64,000 nt of DNA. It comes from Symbiodinium natans (lineage: Eukaryota > Sar > Dinophyceae > Suessiales > Symbiodiniaceae). Below are positions 8,400 through 17,286 of this stretch, piece by piece. Position 1 is the stretch's first letter; each line of letters begins with the position of its first letter. The notes beneath the pieces were generated by a model, which was not told where the DNA came from, did not search any database, and saw nothing but the letters and a program-made list of their open reading frames with translations. The stretch lies in NCBI GenBank assembly GCA_905221605.1, contig CAJNDS010001112.1, positions 2,022,972 to 2,086,971 on the forward strand, written 5' to 3'. A program made the position numbers and the translations under genes.

Positions 8400-9748
8400 A
8401 TTTCGGGAAAACTCGAGCCGGCTCGAATTTTCCGAAAAATCTCCAGGCACCAGGTCACCACAACTCGAGCAGGCTCGAATTTTCCAAAAAAAAACCTACA
8501 TTCTGTCATCTATGAGACCTTGGGGTCACACAGCCATGGTTTCAGCATATTTTTTAGAAAATTCGAGCCGGCTCGAATTTTCCGAAAATTCTTGAAGCTC
8601 CAGGTCTCGAAAACTCGAGCAGGCTCGAATTTTCCAAAAAAAACCTAAATTATGTCATCTATGAGGCCTTGGGGTCACACAGCTATGGTTTCAGCATTTT
8701 TTTAGAAAACTCGAGCCGGCTCGAATTTTCCGAAAATTCTTGAAGCTCCAGGTCTCGAAAACTCGAGCAGGCTCGAATTTTCCAAAAAAAACCAAACTTT
8801 CAGGATCTACCGGGCTGCTGGAGCCATAGATCCTGAAATTTAGGTTTTTTTTGGGAAAATTCGAGCCTGGTCGTGTTTCGGCAATCTACTGTGTCAGTTT
8901 TTTTTGGAAAATTCGAGCCGGCTCGAATTTTCCTAAAATTCTTGAAGCTTTAGGTCCCAGAAACTCGAGCAGGCTCGAATTTTCCAAAAAAAAACCGAAC
9001 TTTCAGGATCTACCGGGCTGCTGGAGCCATAGATCCTGGAATTTAGGTTTTTTTTGGAAAATTCGAGCCTGGTCGTGTTTCGGCAATCTACTGTGTCAGT
9101 TTTTTTTTGGAAAATTCGAGCCGGCTCGAATTTTCCTAAAATTCTTGAAGCTTTAGGTCCCAGAAACTCGAGCAGGCTCGAATTTTCCAAAAAAAACCTA
9201 ACTTTCAGGATCTACCGGGCTGCTGGAGCCATAGATCCTGAAATTTAGGTTTTTTTTGGAAAATTCGAGCCTGGTCGTGTTTCGGCAATCTACTGTGTCA
9301 GTTTTTTTTGGAAAATTCGAGCCGGCTCGAATTTTCCGAAAATTCTTGAAGCTCCAGGTCTCGAAAACTCGAGCAGGCTCGAATTTTCCAAAAAAAACCA
9401 AACTTTCAGGATCTACCGGGCTGCTGGAGCCATAGATCCTGAAATTTAGGTTTTTTTTGGAAAATTCGAGCCTGGTCGTGTTTCGGCAATCTACTGTGTC
9501 AGTTTTTTTTGGAAAATTCGAGCCGGCTCGAATTTTTCTAAAATTCTTGAAGCTTTAGGTCCCAGAAACTCGAGCAGGCTCGAATTTTCCAAAAAAAACC
9601 GAACTTTCAGGATCTACCGGGCTGCTGGAGCCATAGATCCTGAAATTTAGGTTTCTTTTGGAAAATTCGAGCCTGGTCGTGTTTCGGCAATCTACTGTGT
9701 CAGTTTTTTTTGGAAAATTCGAGCCGGCTCGAGTTTTCTAAAAAAGCA
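8400..9748. repeat. Palindrome-rich tandem array, about 201-bp period
   Basis: The marker TCGAGCCTGGTCG recurs at 8861, 9063, 9265, 9466 and 9667, a period of 201-202 bases. The first part (8400-8850) holds diverged shorter units. Each unit has a 28-base perfect or near-perfect palindrome centred on GAGCCGGCTC (for example 8906-8933, 9109-9136, 9310-9337), a second imperfect one with GAGCAGGCTC, and a TTCAGGATCTACCGG...GATCCTGAA inverted repeat. ORFs across it are repeat artefacts. Confidence 0.95.
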
Positions 9749-9919
9749 TGATTTTTTCGGGTATTTTTCTACCTTGTTGATGTAAATGACCTGCCTGACT
9801 TGAAATGATATAGGTTTTTATCGGCCCTGTCGGTGTTTTTGTCGCTAGCTCATAGCCCCCTCTCCTCCCAAGATCCATCTGTTTCGAAGCAGAAACGTGG
9901 ATCATGGGGGGGGGGCGTG

Positions 9920-10160
9920 AGCATATATATATATGTGTGTATTCATATAATCTATACATACATAACTCTCTCTCTATATACATATATATATATATATGGT
10001 GTGTATATATATAGACATATTTGTATATATCTCTCTCTTACACAGATAGATGTGCCCTTTTCTCAAAGCACACAGGTGAGCATGTCATCCACACACACAT
10101 TTTTATATGTATATATATATATGTGTATACACCTGTACACACACAAATTGTTTTTGCATG
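9920..10160. repeat. TA/TG microsatellite cluster
   Basis: ATATATAT, CTCTCTCT and CACACA tracts follow the island's right edge. No gene is apparent to 10222. Confidence 0.85.
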
Positions 10161-10222
10161 AATAACACACAAAGAGGAACCTAAATGACAAATACATATA
10201 TCTGTAACCTCTCGAAACTCAG

Positions 10223-10298
10223 CTCTGAACCCTAAACCCTCAACCCTAAACCCTAAGCCCTAAACCCTAAATCCTAAACCCTAAACCCTAAACCCTTA
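10223..10298. repeat. CCCTAAA array before an exon
   Basis: About ten units with TCCTAAA variants, followed by TTACATAG and the exon at 10304. Confidence 0.9.
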
Positions 10299-10303
10299 CA
10301 TAG

Positions 10304-10424
10304 ATCTGCACCGGCAGCCCAGGTAGCTGGCCTGGGTGACGCCTTGGTCGACCTTCTCCAGCAGCTGAGTAACCTCCGAAACGCCTCAGAGTCGCACAAA
10401 GTCGCTTCTGACTTGCTCCTGCGG
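10304..10424 (+). CDS. Exon candidate, amphipathic helix
   Basis: Acceptor TTACATAG; the donor is GTTTAGGG from the array itself. One frame reads APAAQVAGLGDALVDLL then QQLSNLRNASESHKV and DLLLR, a plausible helical segment. The exon is bracketed by CCCTAAA upstream and TTTAGGG downstream. Confidence 0.6.
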
Positions 10425-10469
10425 GTTTAGGGTTTAGGGTTTAGGGTTTAGGGTTTAGGGTTTAATTAG

Positions 10470-10566
10470 GGCTACTGACTTGTATATATAGTATATACCT
10501 GGGCCTTAAAGGGGTTGTAGCTTTAGGGGCCAAGTGTCTACTAGTATATAGGTACATGGATCCTTA
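10470..10566. mobile_element. Introner family A-like copy
   Basis: TATATACCTGGGCCTTAAAG and TAGGTACATGGATCCTTAGG are the arms. Related to family A (AAGGGTCCATGTACC). Confidence 0.5.
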
Positions 10567-10628
10567 GGTTCAAGGGTTGTTACATCGGCCCTCAATGTGG
10601 TCCCTAACGTCCTTTAGAGAATTCTCTG

Positions 10629-10756
10629 GCATGGGCCCCTAAACCCTAAACCCTAAACCCTAAAACCCTAAAACCCTAAAACCCTAAAACCCTAAAACCC
10701 TAAAACCCTAAAACCCTAAAACCCCAAAACCCTAAAACCCTAAAACCCTAAACCCA
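10629..10756. repeat. Telomere-like array with octamer CCCTAAAA units
   Basis: About twelve consecutive CCCTAAAA octamers follow three CCCTAAA units, unlike the heptamer elsewhere. Confidence 0.95.
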
Positions 10757-10818
10757 ATATAAGGGGGTCCCTTTTTAAGGGCCCAGCCCACACTAAGGGA
10801 CCATGAAATTACCCTAAG

Positions 10819-10886
10819 ATTGTTTTTCATGTGGAAGCCCCAAGCCAAGGCTACCACCGACCTGTGGTCGGCCTTTGTTTGTTGGG
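10819..10886 (+). CDS. Exon candidate with aromatic residues
   Basis: It follows TTACCCTAAG, the end of a short inverted-repeat element (AAGGGACCATG...). It reads LFFMWKPQAKATTDLW then SAFVCW and ends at a GTTTGAGTAGGG donor. Confidence 0.5.
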
Positions 10887-10892
10887 GTTTGA

Positions 10893-10965
10893 GTAGGGTT
10901 TAGGGTTTCGGGTTTAGGGTTTAGGGTTTAGGGTTTAGGGTTTAGGGTTTAGGGTTTAGGGCTAG
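10893..10965. repeat. TTTAGGG array
   Basis: About ten units right after the exon donor. Confidence 0.9.
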
Positions 10966-11126
10966 GGTTTTGAATCCCCTCTGTAATTCAGGAGGTCGTC
11001 AATCTAAAAGTTCCCCTGTAGAGCTCAAGACCCGCTTGAAGGCCCAAGTGCATACTACATGTCGGAGCCCCTTGCAGGGCCCGAGTATATAGTATATAGG
11101 TACAGGGACCCTCAGGGCTAGGAAGT

Positions 11127-11178
11127 CCCTAAACCCTAAACCCTAAACCCTAAACCCTAAACCCTAAACCCTAAACCC
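11127..11178. repeat. CCCTAAA array
   Basis: About seven units before the exon at 11183. A family A-like element (about 11060-11126) lies just upstream. Confidence 0.9.
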
Positions 11179-11182
11179 GAAG

Positions 11183-11274
11183 CGAGGTAAGCAGCAGACC
11201 GCCAAGCGCCGCACCGGTTGTGCCACTGCCCACCGGAACGGTAAAGATCGAGGCGGGAGCAGTCTCCCCCACAG
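11183..11274 (+). CDS. Pro/Val-rich exon candidate
   Basis: It reads SSRPPSAAPVVPLPTG then TVKIEAGAVSPT and ends at a GTTTAGC donor. It is CCCTAAA-preceded and TTTAGGG-followed. Confidence 0.5.
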
Positions 11275-11554
11275 GTTTAGCACGCTAGGGTTTAGGGTTC
11301 AGGGTTCAGGGTTTAGGGTTTAGGGTTTAGGGTTTAAGGTCACAGTACATGAGCTCTCAAGGGTGTTGATTTGGTGAAGGGCCCCGGCTTCCTGTTCTGA
11401 CCGGACTGTGCTTACAGAAGTTCCGGTCGCATGCGCTCTGCGGAGTTACAAGCTGACTTCGTGTTAGGGTTGAGGGTTGTAGGGTTTTGGGTTGAGGGTC
11501 TAGGGTTTAAGGTTCAGGGTTTAGGGTTTGTAGTGTTTAGGGTTGCGGGTTTAG

Positions 11555-11645
11555 GTTGACCGAACACTCATCCTCGGCAAGTCAGGACAGCGATGACGAA
11601 GGCTTTGGTGAAGTCGACGAAGACCTGCCAGAGTTCATTGAGGAA
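11555..11645 (+). CDS. Acidic exon candidate
   Basis: Acceptor GGGTTTAG comes from a telomere-like unit; donor GTCGGGCTAGGG. It reads TEHSSSASQDSDDEGFG then DEDLPEFIEEV. Strong acidic bias favours a genuine coding segment. Confidence 0.6.
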
Positions 11646-11654
11646 GTCGGGCTA

Positions 11655-11742
11655 GGGTTTAGGGCTTAGGGCTTAGGGCTTAGGGCTTAGGGCTTAGGGC
11701 TTAGGGTTTAGGGTTTAGGGTTTAGGGTTTAGGGTTTAGGGC
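11655..11742. repeat. GGGCTTA/TTTAGGG array
   Basis: Six to seven GGGCTTA units grade into TTTAGGG units. Confidence 0.9.
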
Positions 11743-11916
11743 TGTCGGCTTGCCAGTGGTAAGTAACTCATATGGACCTGGGTGCCTGAACTTGAGAGGA
11801 AGAGTCTGCAAGATGGACCCGAACAGGACAAGCCCCATACGACTTTTACCCGCATGCTCGTCTGCTTCACCTGAACTCGGTAGTGTGGAAGCCTGTTTAG
11901 CGACAAGTGGGAATGA
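11743..11916 (+). CDS. Terminal exon candidate
   Basis: An open frame of about 58 codons includes GLPVVSNSYGPGCLNL and RVCKMDPNRTSPIRLL, with a stop TGA at about 11914. No acceptor is obvious beyond TTTAG of the array. Confidence 0.45.
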
Positions 11917-11934
11917 ATGACTCCAGCTGTATAC

Positions 11935-12060
11935 AAGGAGGGGCCCCCTTACTCTACTTGCTATAGTTCAGGGACTTATAACCTAAGTTAGGATCCTTAT
12001 AACCCATTTTAGGGCATTTATAACTCTACTTATAACTAGGGGGGGCCCCTCCTTGTAGGT
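11935..12060. mobile_element. Introner family I (AAGGAGGGGCCCCC)
   Basis: Left arm ACAAGGAGGGGCCCCCTTAC; right arm GGGGGGGCCCCTCCTTGTAG. Copies at 15284 and 16404. Confidence 0.7.
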
Positions 12061-12097
12061 CCTTGCGAGCCGCGACGAGACTCCGCTCTGTTCCCAG

Positions 12098-12433
12098 AGT
12101 CCTTGAAATTGAAAATTGCACCCCTCAACCAAAACAGAACTTGCACACCGCCATCAACTCTCTGCCATCCGCGTGCGACTGGAAATCCTAAGTCCTGAGC
12201 CCTCCACCCGGCATGTCTGCAGGACTAGCTTTTGGCGACTTGCCGGCAAGGTGCGCTTCAGCAGCACAGAATCTCGGAAAGAGCAAAAGGTCTTCGCCTT
12301 TTACGTTGGCCGCAGGCTTTACTTTGGCTTGTACCCCCCCCCCCATCCAACCCCTTGGCTAGATCCGAGTTCTACTGCCGCTAGCTTGTTCCGGGCAAAA
12401 GCACCCCGCAATCCCAGGAAGAAGTCCTGGTGA
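12098..12433 (+). CDS. Coding segment, basic protein
   Basis: Acceptor TTCCCAG. One frame to about 12190 reads VLEIENCTPQPKQNLH. Another, open from about 12116 to the TGA at 12431, contains SFWRLAGKVRFSSTESR and KVFAFYVGRRLYFGLY, then a Pro-rich and basic tail. A short intron (about 12171-12224, GTGCGACT...CTGCAG) could join them. Function unknown. Confidence 0.45.
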
Positions 12434-12621
12434 GAAGTGAGGCTTCTCCCCAATGTCGGCAGGCCTTGCTTTAGGGTCAGAGCCCTAGCTTAGAGGGAAC
12501 CGAGCCCGTAAGACTGAAAAAGTACGTCACTAGTCTTGGCCTTCCCCTGCCCCCCCACCTCCACCCCACCCCAGGCCTGACCCTTCAGTGAACTCCCCGA
12601 AAAACTTCAAAACCCAGCACG

Positions 12622-12742
12622 TTGTTGGCAGATGGGGGTTTCCGAAATTAGGGTTACCTTATTGGGGTCCCTTTTGGTTCAGGGAACCCTACTATTTGAA
12701 GGTCTATATTGGGGGCTCCCTGATTTTCGCAAACCCCCAGAT
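12622..12742. mobile_element. Introner family L copy
   Basis: GGGGGTTTCCGAAATTAGGG on the left and CTGATTTTCGCAAACCCCCA on the right are reverse complementary. It ends in CAG just before an ATG-containing segment. Confidence 0.65.
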
Positions 12743-12974
12743 GCAGCCCAGAAATGAGCCCCTAAACCCGAATCCAGGGCAGGGCATGGAGAAGCCCCCT
12801 TGCTTGGGGACCAGATGAACCCTAAAAGGGTTTATGGTTCATATACCGACCAGAGATTCTACTAGTATAGGGTACATGACCCCAATTTTTAGGGTTCATG
12901 TGGTCCTCAAAGGCTTGTACAGGAGATGAGGATCCTTGATCGTTGGTGTCGTGCGCACGCTATGCTAGCTGAGG
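12743..12974 (+). CDS. Two exons split by a family-C introner
   Basis: Segment one reads MQPRNEPLNPNPGQGM. Segment two (12913-12974) reads LVQEMRILDRWCRAHA and ends at a GTTTCGG donor. Between them lies a family-C element (about 12803-12912) flanked by a GCTTG duplication. The phases do not match under the simplest borders, so one border is off or the locus is decayed. Confidence 0.45.
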
Positions 12975-12995
12975 GTTTCGGGTTTTGGCAAGGGT

Positions 12996-13268
12996 TTGTG
13001 GAGCAGCGTCCTGTCACCACCAGGCATGGAAGGGCAGCTTGAGATGTTTGAGTTTGGAGCATCTGTGTTAGTTTCAGGTCTTGCTTCGTCGGTGTTCCAT
13101 GTGGGGATGTTCCTTGTGATGTGTCGACTTCTCTCTCACTGCTGTCGACTGGACAACTGCGACGTCCTGAAGCCTGACTGCCTTGTGGGAGCGGGCACGT
13201 TCGAAAAAATATGCATTCCTTCCTCTACCTCATGGTTCTTTAACCCCAGAGGCCTCATAAACGCCTAA
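12996..13268 (+). CDS. ORF with hydrophobic segments
   Basis: 90 codons, containing MEGQLEMFEFGASVLVSG and SVFHVGMFLVMCRLLS, a likely membrane helix, then stop TAA at 13266. Translation is plausible; the protein is unknown. Confidence 0.35.
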   Translation: MWSSVLSPPGMEGQLEMFEFGASVLVSGLASSVFHVGMFLVMCRLLSHCCRLDNCDVLKPDCLVGAGTFEKICIPSSTSWFFNPRGLINA

Positions 13269-13269
13269 A

Positions 13270-14054
13270 CCCTAAAGTGCCCAAAAGATCTATGTCCGAG
13301 TTGTATGAATCCCGGTCCTAGATTTTTTGGAATCCCTGAGCCCCCTAAATCCTGCAACCCGCAACCAGAAGCCTCGACAGTCCATTAGTTGGGGCCTCTG
13401 GTTCAGAGGGGTCGGAAGAAGAACTACTAGTGTTCCCGTATCCTTTATGCTCCCTGAGTACTGATACTATAATAAACCCCCCAAAGCCCTCTTGCAATTC
13501 TTAAGGCCCCTATATCAGCTCTTTGCATGCATCCAGGCTAGGGTTAGAGTAAGTTTGGAGCCGTGAGAGCGGGGGGGGGGGGGGTGGAGGAGGGTTGGGG
13601 AAAGTCTGGGTTTGGGCGGTTTGGGTTCAGGTTCTATAGGGTTTAGGGCGCAGGTCTCAGTAACCCTAAACCCTGTTGTGTTGGGACGCCAAAGCACCTG
13701 GTAAGTGGCCGCAGACCCCGCCCACCTCCTCCCCCCAACCATACCTCCGTGAACCTTCTGAACCGCAAAGCCTTATAATCCCTATAAAGCAAAAGGTTCA
13801 ACCCCTAAAAGCCCCAAACCCTTCAAACCCTATAAACCTTATAAACCTTTGAGAGAACCCTGCAACCTTCTACACTTTAGAAGCCTTATAACACCCTACA
13901 AAGCCTATGAACCCTTGTTGACCCTACAGGCAGCGCCCCCCCTTCCTACGCCCTTGAACCCTATAAACCACCCTACACACCCTTAAACCCCATAAACCCA
14001 ACAGACCCGGACGATTGCATGCGCAGCTTCTGGCACCCAGAGCCCTACACCCTT
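13270..14054. other. Degenerate repeat region
   Basis: Mostly CCTATAAACC/CCCTTAAACC variants, a 14-base G run near 13571, and a repeat shared with 1900-1965. At about 14009-14036 there is a partial copy of the start of the exon at 14206. Confidence 0.5.
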
Positions 14055-14175
14055 AAACCCTTAAAACCTGAGTCCTAAACCCTACAGACCCTAAACCCTG
14101 CAGACCCTAAACCCTACAGACCCTAAACCCGAAACCCTAAACCCTAAACCCTAAACCCTAGCCCTAAACCCTAAA
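14055..14175. repeat. CCCTAAA array with CCTACAGA interruptions
   Basis: CCCTAAA alternates with CCTACAGACCCTAAA units before the exon at 14206. Confidence 0.85.
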
Positions 14176-14205
14176 CCCTACAGACCCTAAACCCCATAAA
14201 CTGAG

Positions 14206-14310
14206 ACGCTTCCATGCGCAGCTTCTGGCATGGTGCGACTTCCACCCCCTGCCTCCTGGGCCGCGTCTTCAGTGCAAAGTCGCAGCAAGGCCGCTGTGTC
14301 CATGGGTCGC
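14206..14310 (+). CDS. Exon candidate, Ser/Arg/Cys-rich
   Basis: Acceptor AAACTGAG; donor GTTTAGGG directly. It reads ASMRSFWHGATSTPCL then GRVFSAKSQQGRC. CCCTAAA precedes it and TTTAGGG follows. Confidence 0.5.
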
Positions 14311-14311
14311 G

Positions 14312-14385
14312 TTTAGGGTTTAGGGTTTAGGGTTTAGGGTTTAGGGTTCAGGGTTCAGGGTTCAGGGTTTAGGGTCTAGGGTTTT
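14312..14385. repeat. TTTAGGG array
   Basis: About ten units, beginning at the exon donor. Confidence 0.9.
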
Positions 14386-14406
14386 TTCCCGGGAGTTAGG
14401 GTTCAG

Positions 14407-14471
14407 AAGGTGTACCTGAGGCTCCATGTACCCACTGAGGATTACGTGCTACATTTACGGGGTTCTGCAGG
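14407..14471 (+). CDS. Exon candidate
   Basis: It follows GGGTTCAG and reads KVYLRLHVPTEDYVLHL. The donor is GTTTATACG. Confidence 0.5.
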
Positions 14472-14591
14472 GTTTATACGCTTTGGGGTGTACAGGGCTT
14501 GTATGGTGTTCAAATTGTTTTAAGGTTTTAAGGGTTATTCCCCACCTTCGGTGTGGGGTTGCTAGATTTTAAACTCAACTCTTCTCCTGCC

Positions 14592-14662
14592 CCCTGGAGT
14601 GCCCAACCCCACAGACTTTTTGGAGTGCCCAACGCCAGAGACTCCTGGAGTGCCCAACCCTA
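14592..14662. repeat. 33-base tandem repeat, about two copies plus
   Basis: TGGAGTGCCCAAC occurs three times with CCACAGAC/GCCAGAGAC between. A short hairpin (CCCCACCTTCGGTGTGGGG) lies just upstream at about 14540. Confidence 0.8.
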
Positions 14663-14849
14663 AGGTGGGGATGTTCGAAGTAAAATAATTCGGGGTTTAT
14701 AGGGTTCATAGGTTTTATGGGGTTTATACGGTTTCTAGGGTTTACAGGGTTTATAGGGTTTACAGAGTTTAGGGTTTATAGGGTTTAGGGTGTATACAGG
14801 GTTCAGGGTTGAATAGATAGCCTATGGGGTTTGTAGGGTATAGGTTGGG

Positions 14850-14945
14850 ATGTTCCCCCTTATCCTAACAGTCCTCAACAGGGATTCTCGTACCCCCTAC
14901 TTGCATCCCAATGAAGGACTGCACGTATAAGGGGGTGCATCCCGA
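14850..14945. mobile_element. Introner family D (GGGATGTTCCCCCTTATAC)
   Basis: GGATGTTCCCCCTTATCCTA and CTGCACGTATAAGGGGG form the arms. Family copies at 20496, 25148, 36440, 52157 and 52906. Confidence 0.6.
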
Positions 14946-15043
14946 CCCTAAACCCTAAACCCAATTTTGACGCTTTTTGGTAAGGAATGACCTTATTATA
15001 ACCCCAATTAAGGCCTGTTCGTAGAAGGGGAAACATCCCTAAA

Positions 15044-15109
15044 CCCTAAACCCTAAACCCTAAACCCTAAACCCTAAACCCTAAACCCTAAACCCTAAAC
15101 CCTAAACCC
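15044..15109. repeat. CCCTAAA array
   Basis: About nine units before the exon at 15127. Confidence 0.9.
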
Positions 15110-15126
15110 TCTGAGTTCTTCACTAG

Positions 15127-15236
15127 GGAGGCCCCCCCCTCCCTGCAAGGCGAAAGGGCCGAAGAGGTCGATGCAAAGCCAACTTCCCTTGAAGGCGGCG
15201 CGGACGAGGAGGAGGGCGTACCCTGGCCGAAATTGG
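15127..15236 (+). CDS. Acidic exon candidate
   Basis: Acceptor TTCTTCACTAG with a pyrimidine tract; donor GTTTAGGG supplied by the array. It reads EAPPSLQGERAEEVDAK then EGGADEEEGVPWPKL. It is one of the clearest exons bracketed by CCCTAAA and TTTAGGG. Confidence 0.6.
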
Positions 15237-15284
15237 GTTTAGGGTTTAGGGTTTAGGGTTTAGGGTTTAGGGTTTAGGGTTTAG
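15237..15284. repeat. TTTAGGG array
   Basis: Seven units starting exactly at the donor. Confidence 0.9.
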
Positions 15285-15394
15285 GGGCCCCCCAGAGTCA
15301 TAAGTAGAGTTCTAGGTTATAGGGATCCTATCTTGGGCTAGAAGTCCCTCATTTATCGAGTTAGTCTAGTAAGGGGGCCCCTCCTTGTAGGGTT
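15284..15394. mobile_element. Introner family I copy
   Basis: AGGGGCCCCCCAG ... GGGGGCCCCTCCTTGTAG arms. It abuts the TTTAGGG array. Confidence 0.65.
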
Positions 15395-15609
15395 TAGGGC
15401 TGGGCACGCACGCGACGCTCAAGCCTGACGTAGCGGGCTGAGGGTTTATAGGGTTCATAGGGCTTAAGGCTTGATTTATCAGATTCATTGCTGTTGAAGC
15501 CTGTGTGAGGGAGGCATTTCCCTACACTTCTGCCGTTCATGCATAAGACTGGCTGCTGCTTTGTGCTAGGTAGGCTGTTGATAGCTCCTTATTGTCCTAC
15601 CGATTATAA

Positions 15610-15722
15610 TATGGGGGTTTCCAAAATTACGGGTACCTCCTTGGGGGGGGGTCCTTATTATCAGGGCATCTTGCTTTTGGGGGGTCTATTTTAGGGGCCC
15701 CCTATCTTCATAAACCCCCCGG
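15610..15722. mobile_element. Introner family L copy
   Basis: GGGGGTTTCCAAAATTACGG and CTATCTTCATAAACCCCCC arms, adjoining the minus-strand exon at 15723. Confidence 0.55.
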
Positions 15723-15876
15723 TTGCGAGTTGCTTCAGAGTCACCATCCTCTCGAGCTGAAGCGCTGCAACTGCAGTCGGCCCCGTCAGTTCTAGGAGGC
15801 TTGCGTAGACGTGCGTTTTGCCTCGAGATTCCTGCATGAGGCCCTTTAAGCGTCCATCAGTCCCAATGAACACCCT
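15723..15876 (-). CDS. Minus-strand exon candidate
   Basis: Read on the minus strand, the segment gives FIGTDGRLKGLMQESRG, THVYASLLELTGPTAV and LQLERMVTLKQLATG. The plus strand has stops here. It is the clearest minus-strand exon in this region. Confidence 0.55.
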
Positions 15877-16208
15877 TCACTCTTATATGTAAGCCCTTTA
15901 ATCTTTAAGCACTTTATGAACCCTGGATAAACCCTAAACCCTAAACCCTAAACCCACAAAGGCTACATGCCCTGTAGGCCCTACAAGCCCAGGCCTAAAG
16001 GCACGAAGTCTTGCGTCGAGCTCTGAGGTCCAAGACGGAAGCCTCTGGGAAAGGTGTGAGTCCGGGGGCCAGCTCAAGGACTTAGGGTTTCGGGTTTAGG
16101 GTTTAAAGGTTAGGGTTTAGGGTTAGGGTTTAGGGTTTAGGGTTAAGGATTTAGGGTCGAAGTGTTTGTGGTTTACGGTTGTTGTCTGTTTAGCGGGGCT
16201 TAGGGTTC

Positions 16209-16397
16209 TCAACTTACAGGGTTCGATAAGCAGATATGATCGTCTGGACTTGAGAAGCCTTGATATGAGGGAGCATGTAAAGTAATCTTTTGAAAAGGTG
16301 GTTTAGAAGAGCAGCTGGGAGGAGGAGTGGCAAGACCTAGCAAGCTGCCTGCAGACGCTGCAGTGTCAGGTGCAGGCAGGGTTCGGGAAGATGCCAT
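16209..16397 (-). CDS. Minus-strand ORF, Ser/Pro-rich
   Basis: 62 codons reading SSRTLPAPDTAASAGSLLG and SYQGFSSPDDHICLS to a stop. It is probably in the same minus-strand gene as 15723-15876, but the intron borders are not clear. The segment 16003-16083 between them is open on both strands. Confidence 0.35.
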   Translation of the reverse strand: MASSRTLPAPDTAASAGSLLGLATPPPSCSSKPPFQKITLHAPSYQGFSSPDDHICLSNPVS

Positions 16398-16403
16398 TGC
16401 AGA

Positions 16404-16505
16404 TGTACAAGGAGGGGCCCCCTTTCCATACTAGCTTCAGATAAGGGAGTTGCAACCAAAGATAGGATCCTTCTAAACCAATGAAGGGGGCCCCTTCTGG
16501 CAGGC
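16404..16505. mobile_element. Introner family I copy
   Basis: ACAAGGAGGGGCCCCCTTTC and GGGGGCCCCTTCTGGCAG arms. It lies between two minus-strand open segments. Confidence 0.6.
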
Positions 16506-16690
16506 TTTGGTTTTTGACAGCCGTCAAAGGAATCCAGATGAATACTGGCCCTTTCTGAACAACAGCAACAATCCCCCCCCCCCCCAACCTCAACAAAGAT
16601 GACCCCTTTCCCCCTTTGTCTTCGGTAAGGATCGCTGCAAAAAAGAAGAGCACATAAAAGGGCGCCCCGCAGAACCCTGCCCTAAACCCT
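16506..16690 (-). CDS. Minus-strand coding-like segment
   Basis: The minus frame contains GAPFYVLFFFAAILTED and VAVVQKGPVFIWIPLTA, with one hydrophobic stretch. A C-run in the middle weakens confidence. Confidence 0.3.
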
Positions 16691-16724
16691 AAACCACGGC
16701 TGAGTGTTACATGGGGCGGGGGGG

Positions 16725-16835
16725 TTGATCTAGCTATATCCCCCTTGGGAATTTTTTTAATTTCTGTTAATATCAAACCCAAGAGAATTTAAACCATTTT
16801 CATTAAGGTTCTAAGGGGAGTACAGCTAGATGTTG
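16725..16835. mobile_element. Introner family G (TATCCCCCTTGGGAATTTTT)
   Basis: CTATATCCCCCTTGGGAATT on the left and AAGGTTCTAAGGGGAGTACAG on the right. Copies at 22084 and 39045 lie inside coding genes. Confidence 0.65.
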
Positions 16836-16863
16836 GCCCTTTCTTGGGGCCTTTGTTCCTTTC

Positions 16864-17286
16864 TTGAAGAAACTGTGTTTAATTTGCGCTGCCCGACCCC
16901 ATGCCCGGCAGAAGAGTGAGAGAGAGAGAGAGAGAGTTCTCAGGTTAAGGAAGCCGGTCGTCTCACGAAGGCAGAGCAAAGCGGGGCAAGTAATGGGGCT
17001 TTACCGGGGGGAGGCCTCCGGCCTCAATCTGCGAAAGTCTCACTGGGATCCTGAGACCAGCCGGGCGCGCCCTGCGCACGGGGGAGGGCGCCTGCACTCC
17101 CTCAAGCCCAGCAGCAGAAGAAGAAGAAGAAGAAGAAGAAGAAGAAGAAGAAGAAGAAGAAGAAGAAGAAGAAGAAGAAGAGGAGAGAAAAATGAGAAAA
17201 AGAGAGGGAGAGAGAAAGAGAGAGAAAGGGGGAAAAGAGAGAGCGACAGCAGGAAGCAGGAAGCAGGAAGCGGGGATTTCTGTTGA
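16864..17286 (+). CDS. Arg-rich ORF spanning microsatellites
   Basis: The open frame includes VLRLRKPVVSRRQSK and RGEASGLNLRKSHWD. It is interrupted by a GA tract (16917-16937) and a long AAG tract (about 17113-17182) encoding Arg. The non-repeat part could be an exon; the rest is low complexity. Confidence 0.25.
   Translation: MKKLCLICAARPHARQKSERERERVLRLRKPVVSRRQSKAGQVMGLYRGEASGLNLRKSHWDPETSRARPAHGGGRLHSLKPSSRRRRRRRRRRRRRRRRRRRRRRGEKNEKKRGREKERERGKRESDSRKQEAGSGDFC
17110..17182. repeat. AAG trinucleotide microsatellite
   Basis: About 24 AAG units. Confidence 0.95.

Larger units (their letters stand above)
6899..9935. mobile_element. AT-rich 3-kb island framed by an inverted repeat (virus-like relic)
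   Basis: The left edge (about 6920-6953) has ATATATGGTCAC, a run of C, then ATGATCCATGT. The right edge (9895-9935) has ACGTGGATCATG, a run of G, then CGTGAGCATATATAT, its near reverse complement outside the TA repeats. The interior is AT-rich, lacks telomere-like repeats, and holds two broken gene relics plus a palindrome-rich tandem array. I infer an inserted mobile or virus-derived element that has decayed. No clear target duplication is visible. Confidence 0.5.

Noticed and set aside
8851-9401. ORFs of 64-101 codons in the palindromic array
   Set aside because: Both strands give similar repeated peptides (NSSRLEF etc.); they follow the repeat, not a gene.
8400-9748. CRISPR array
   Set aside because: Units are about 201 bases with no variable spacers, in a eukaryotic context.
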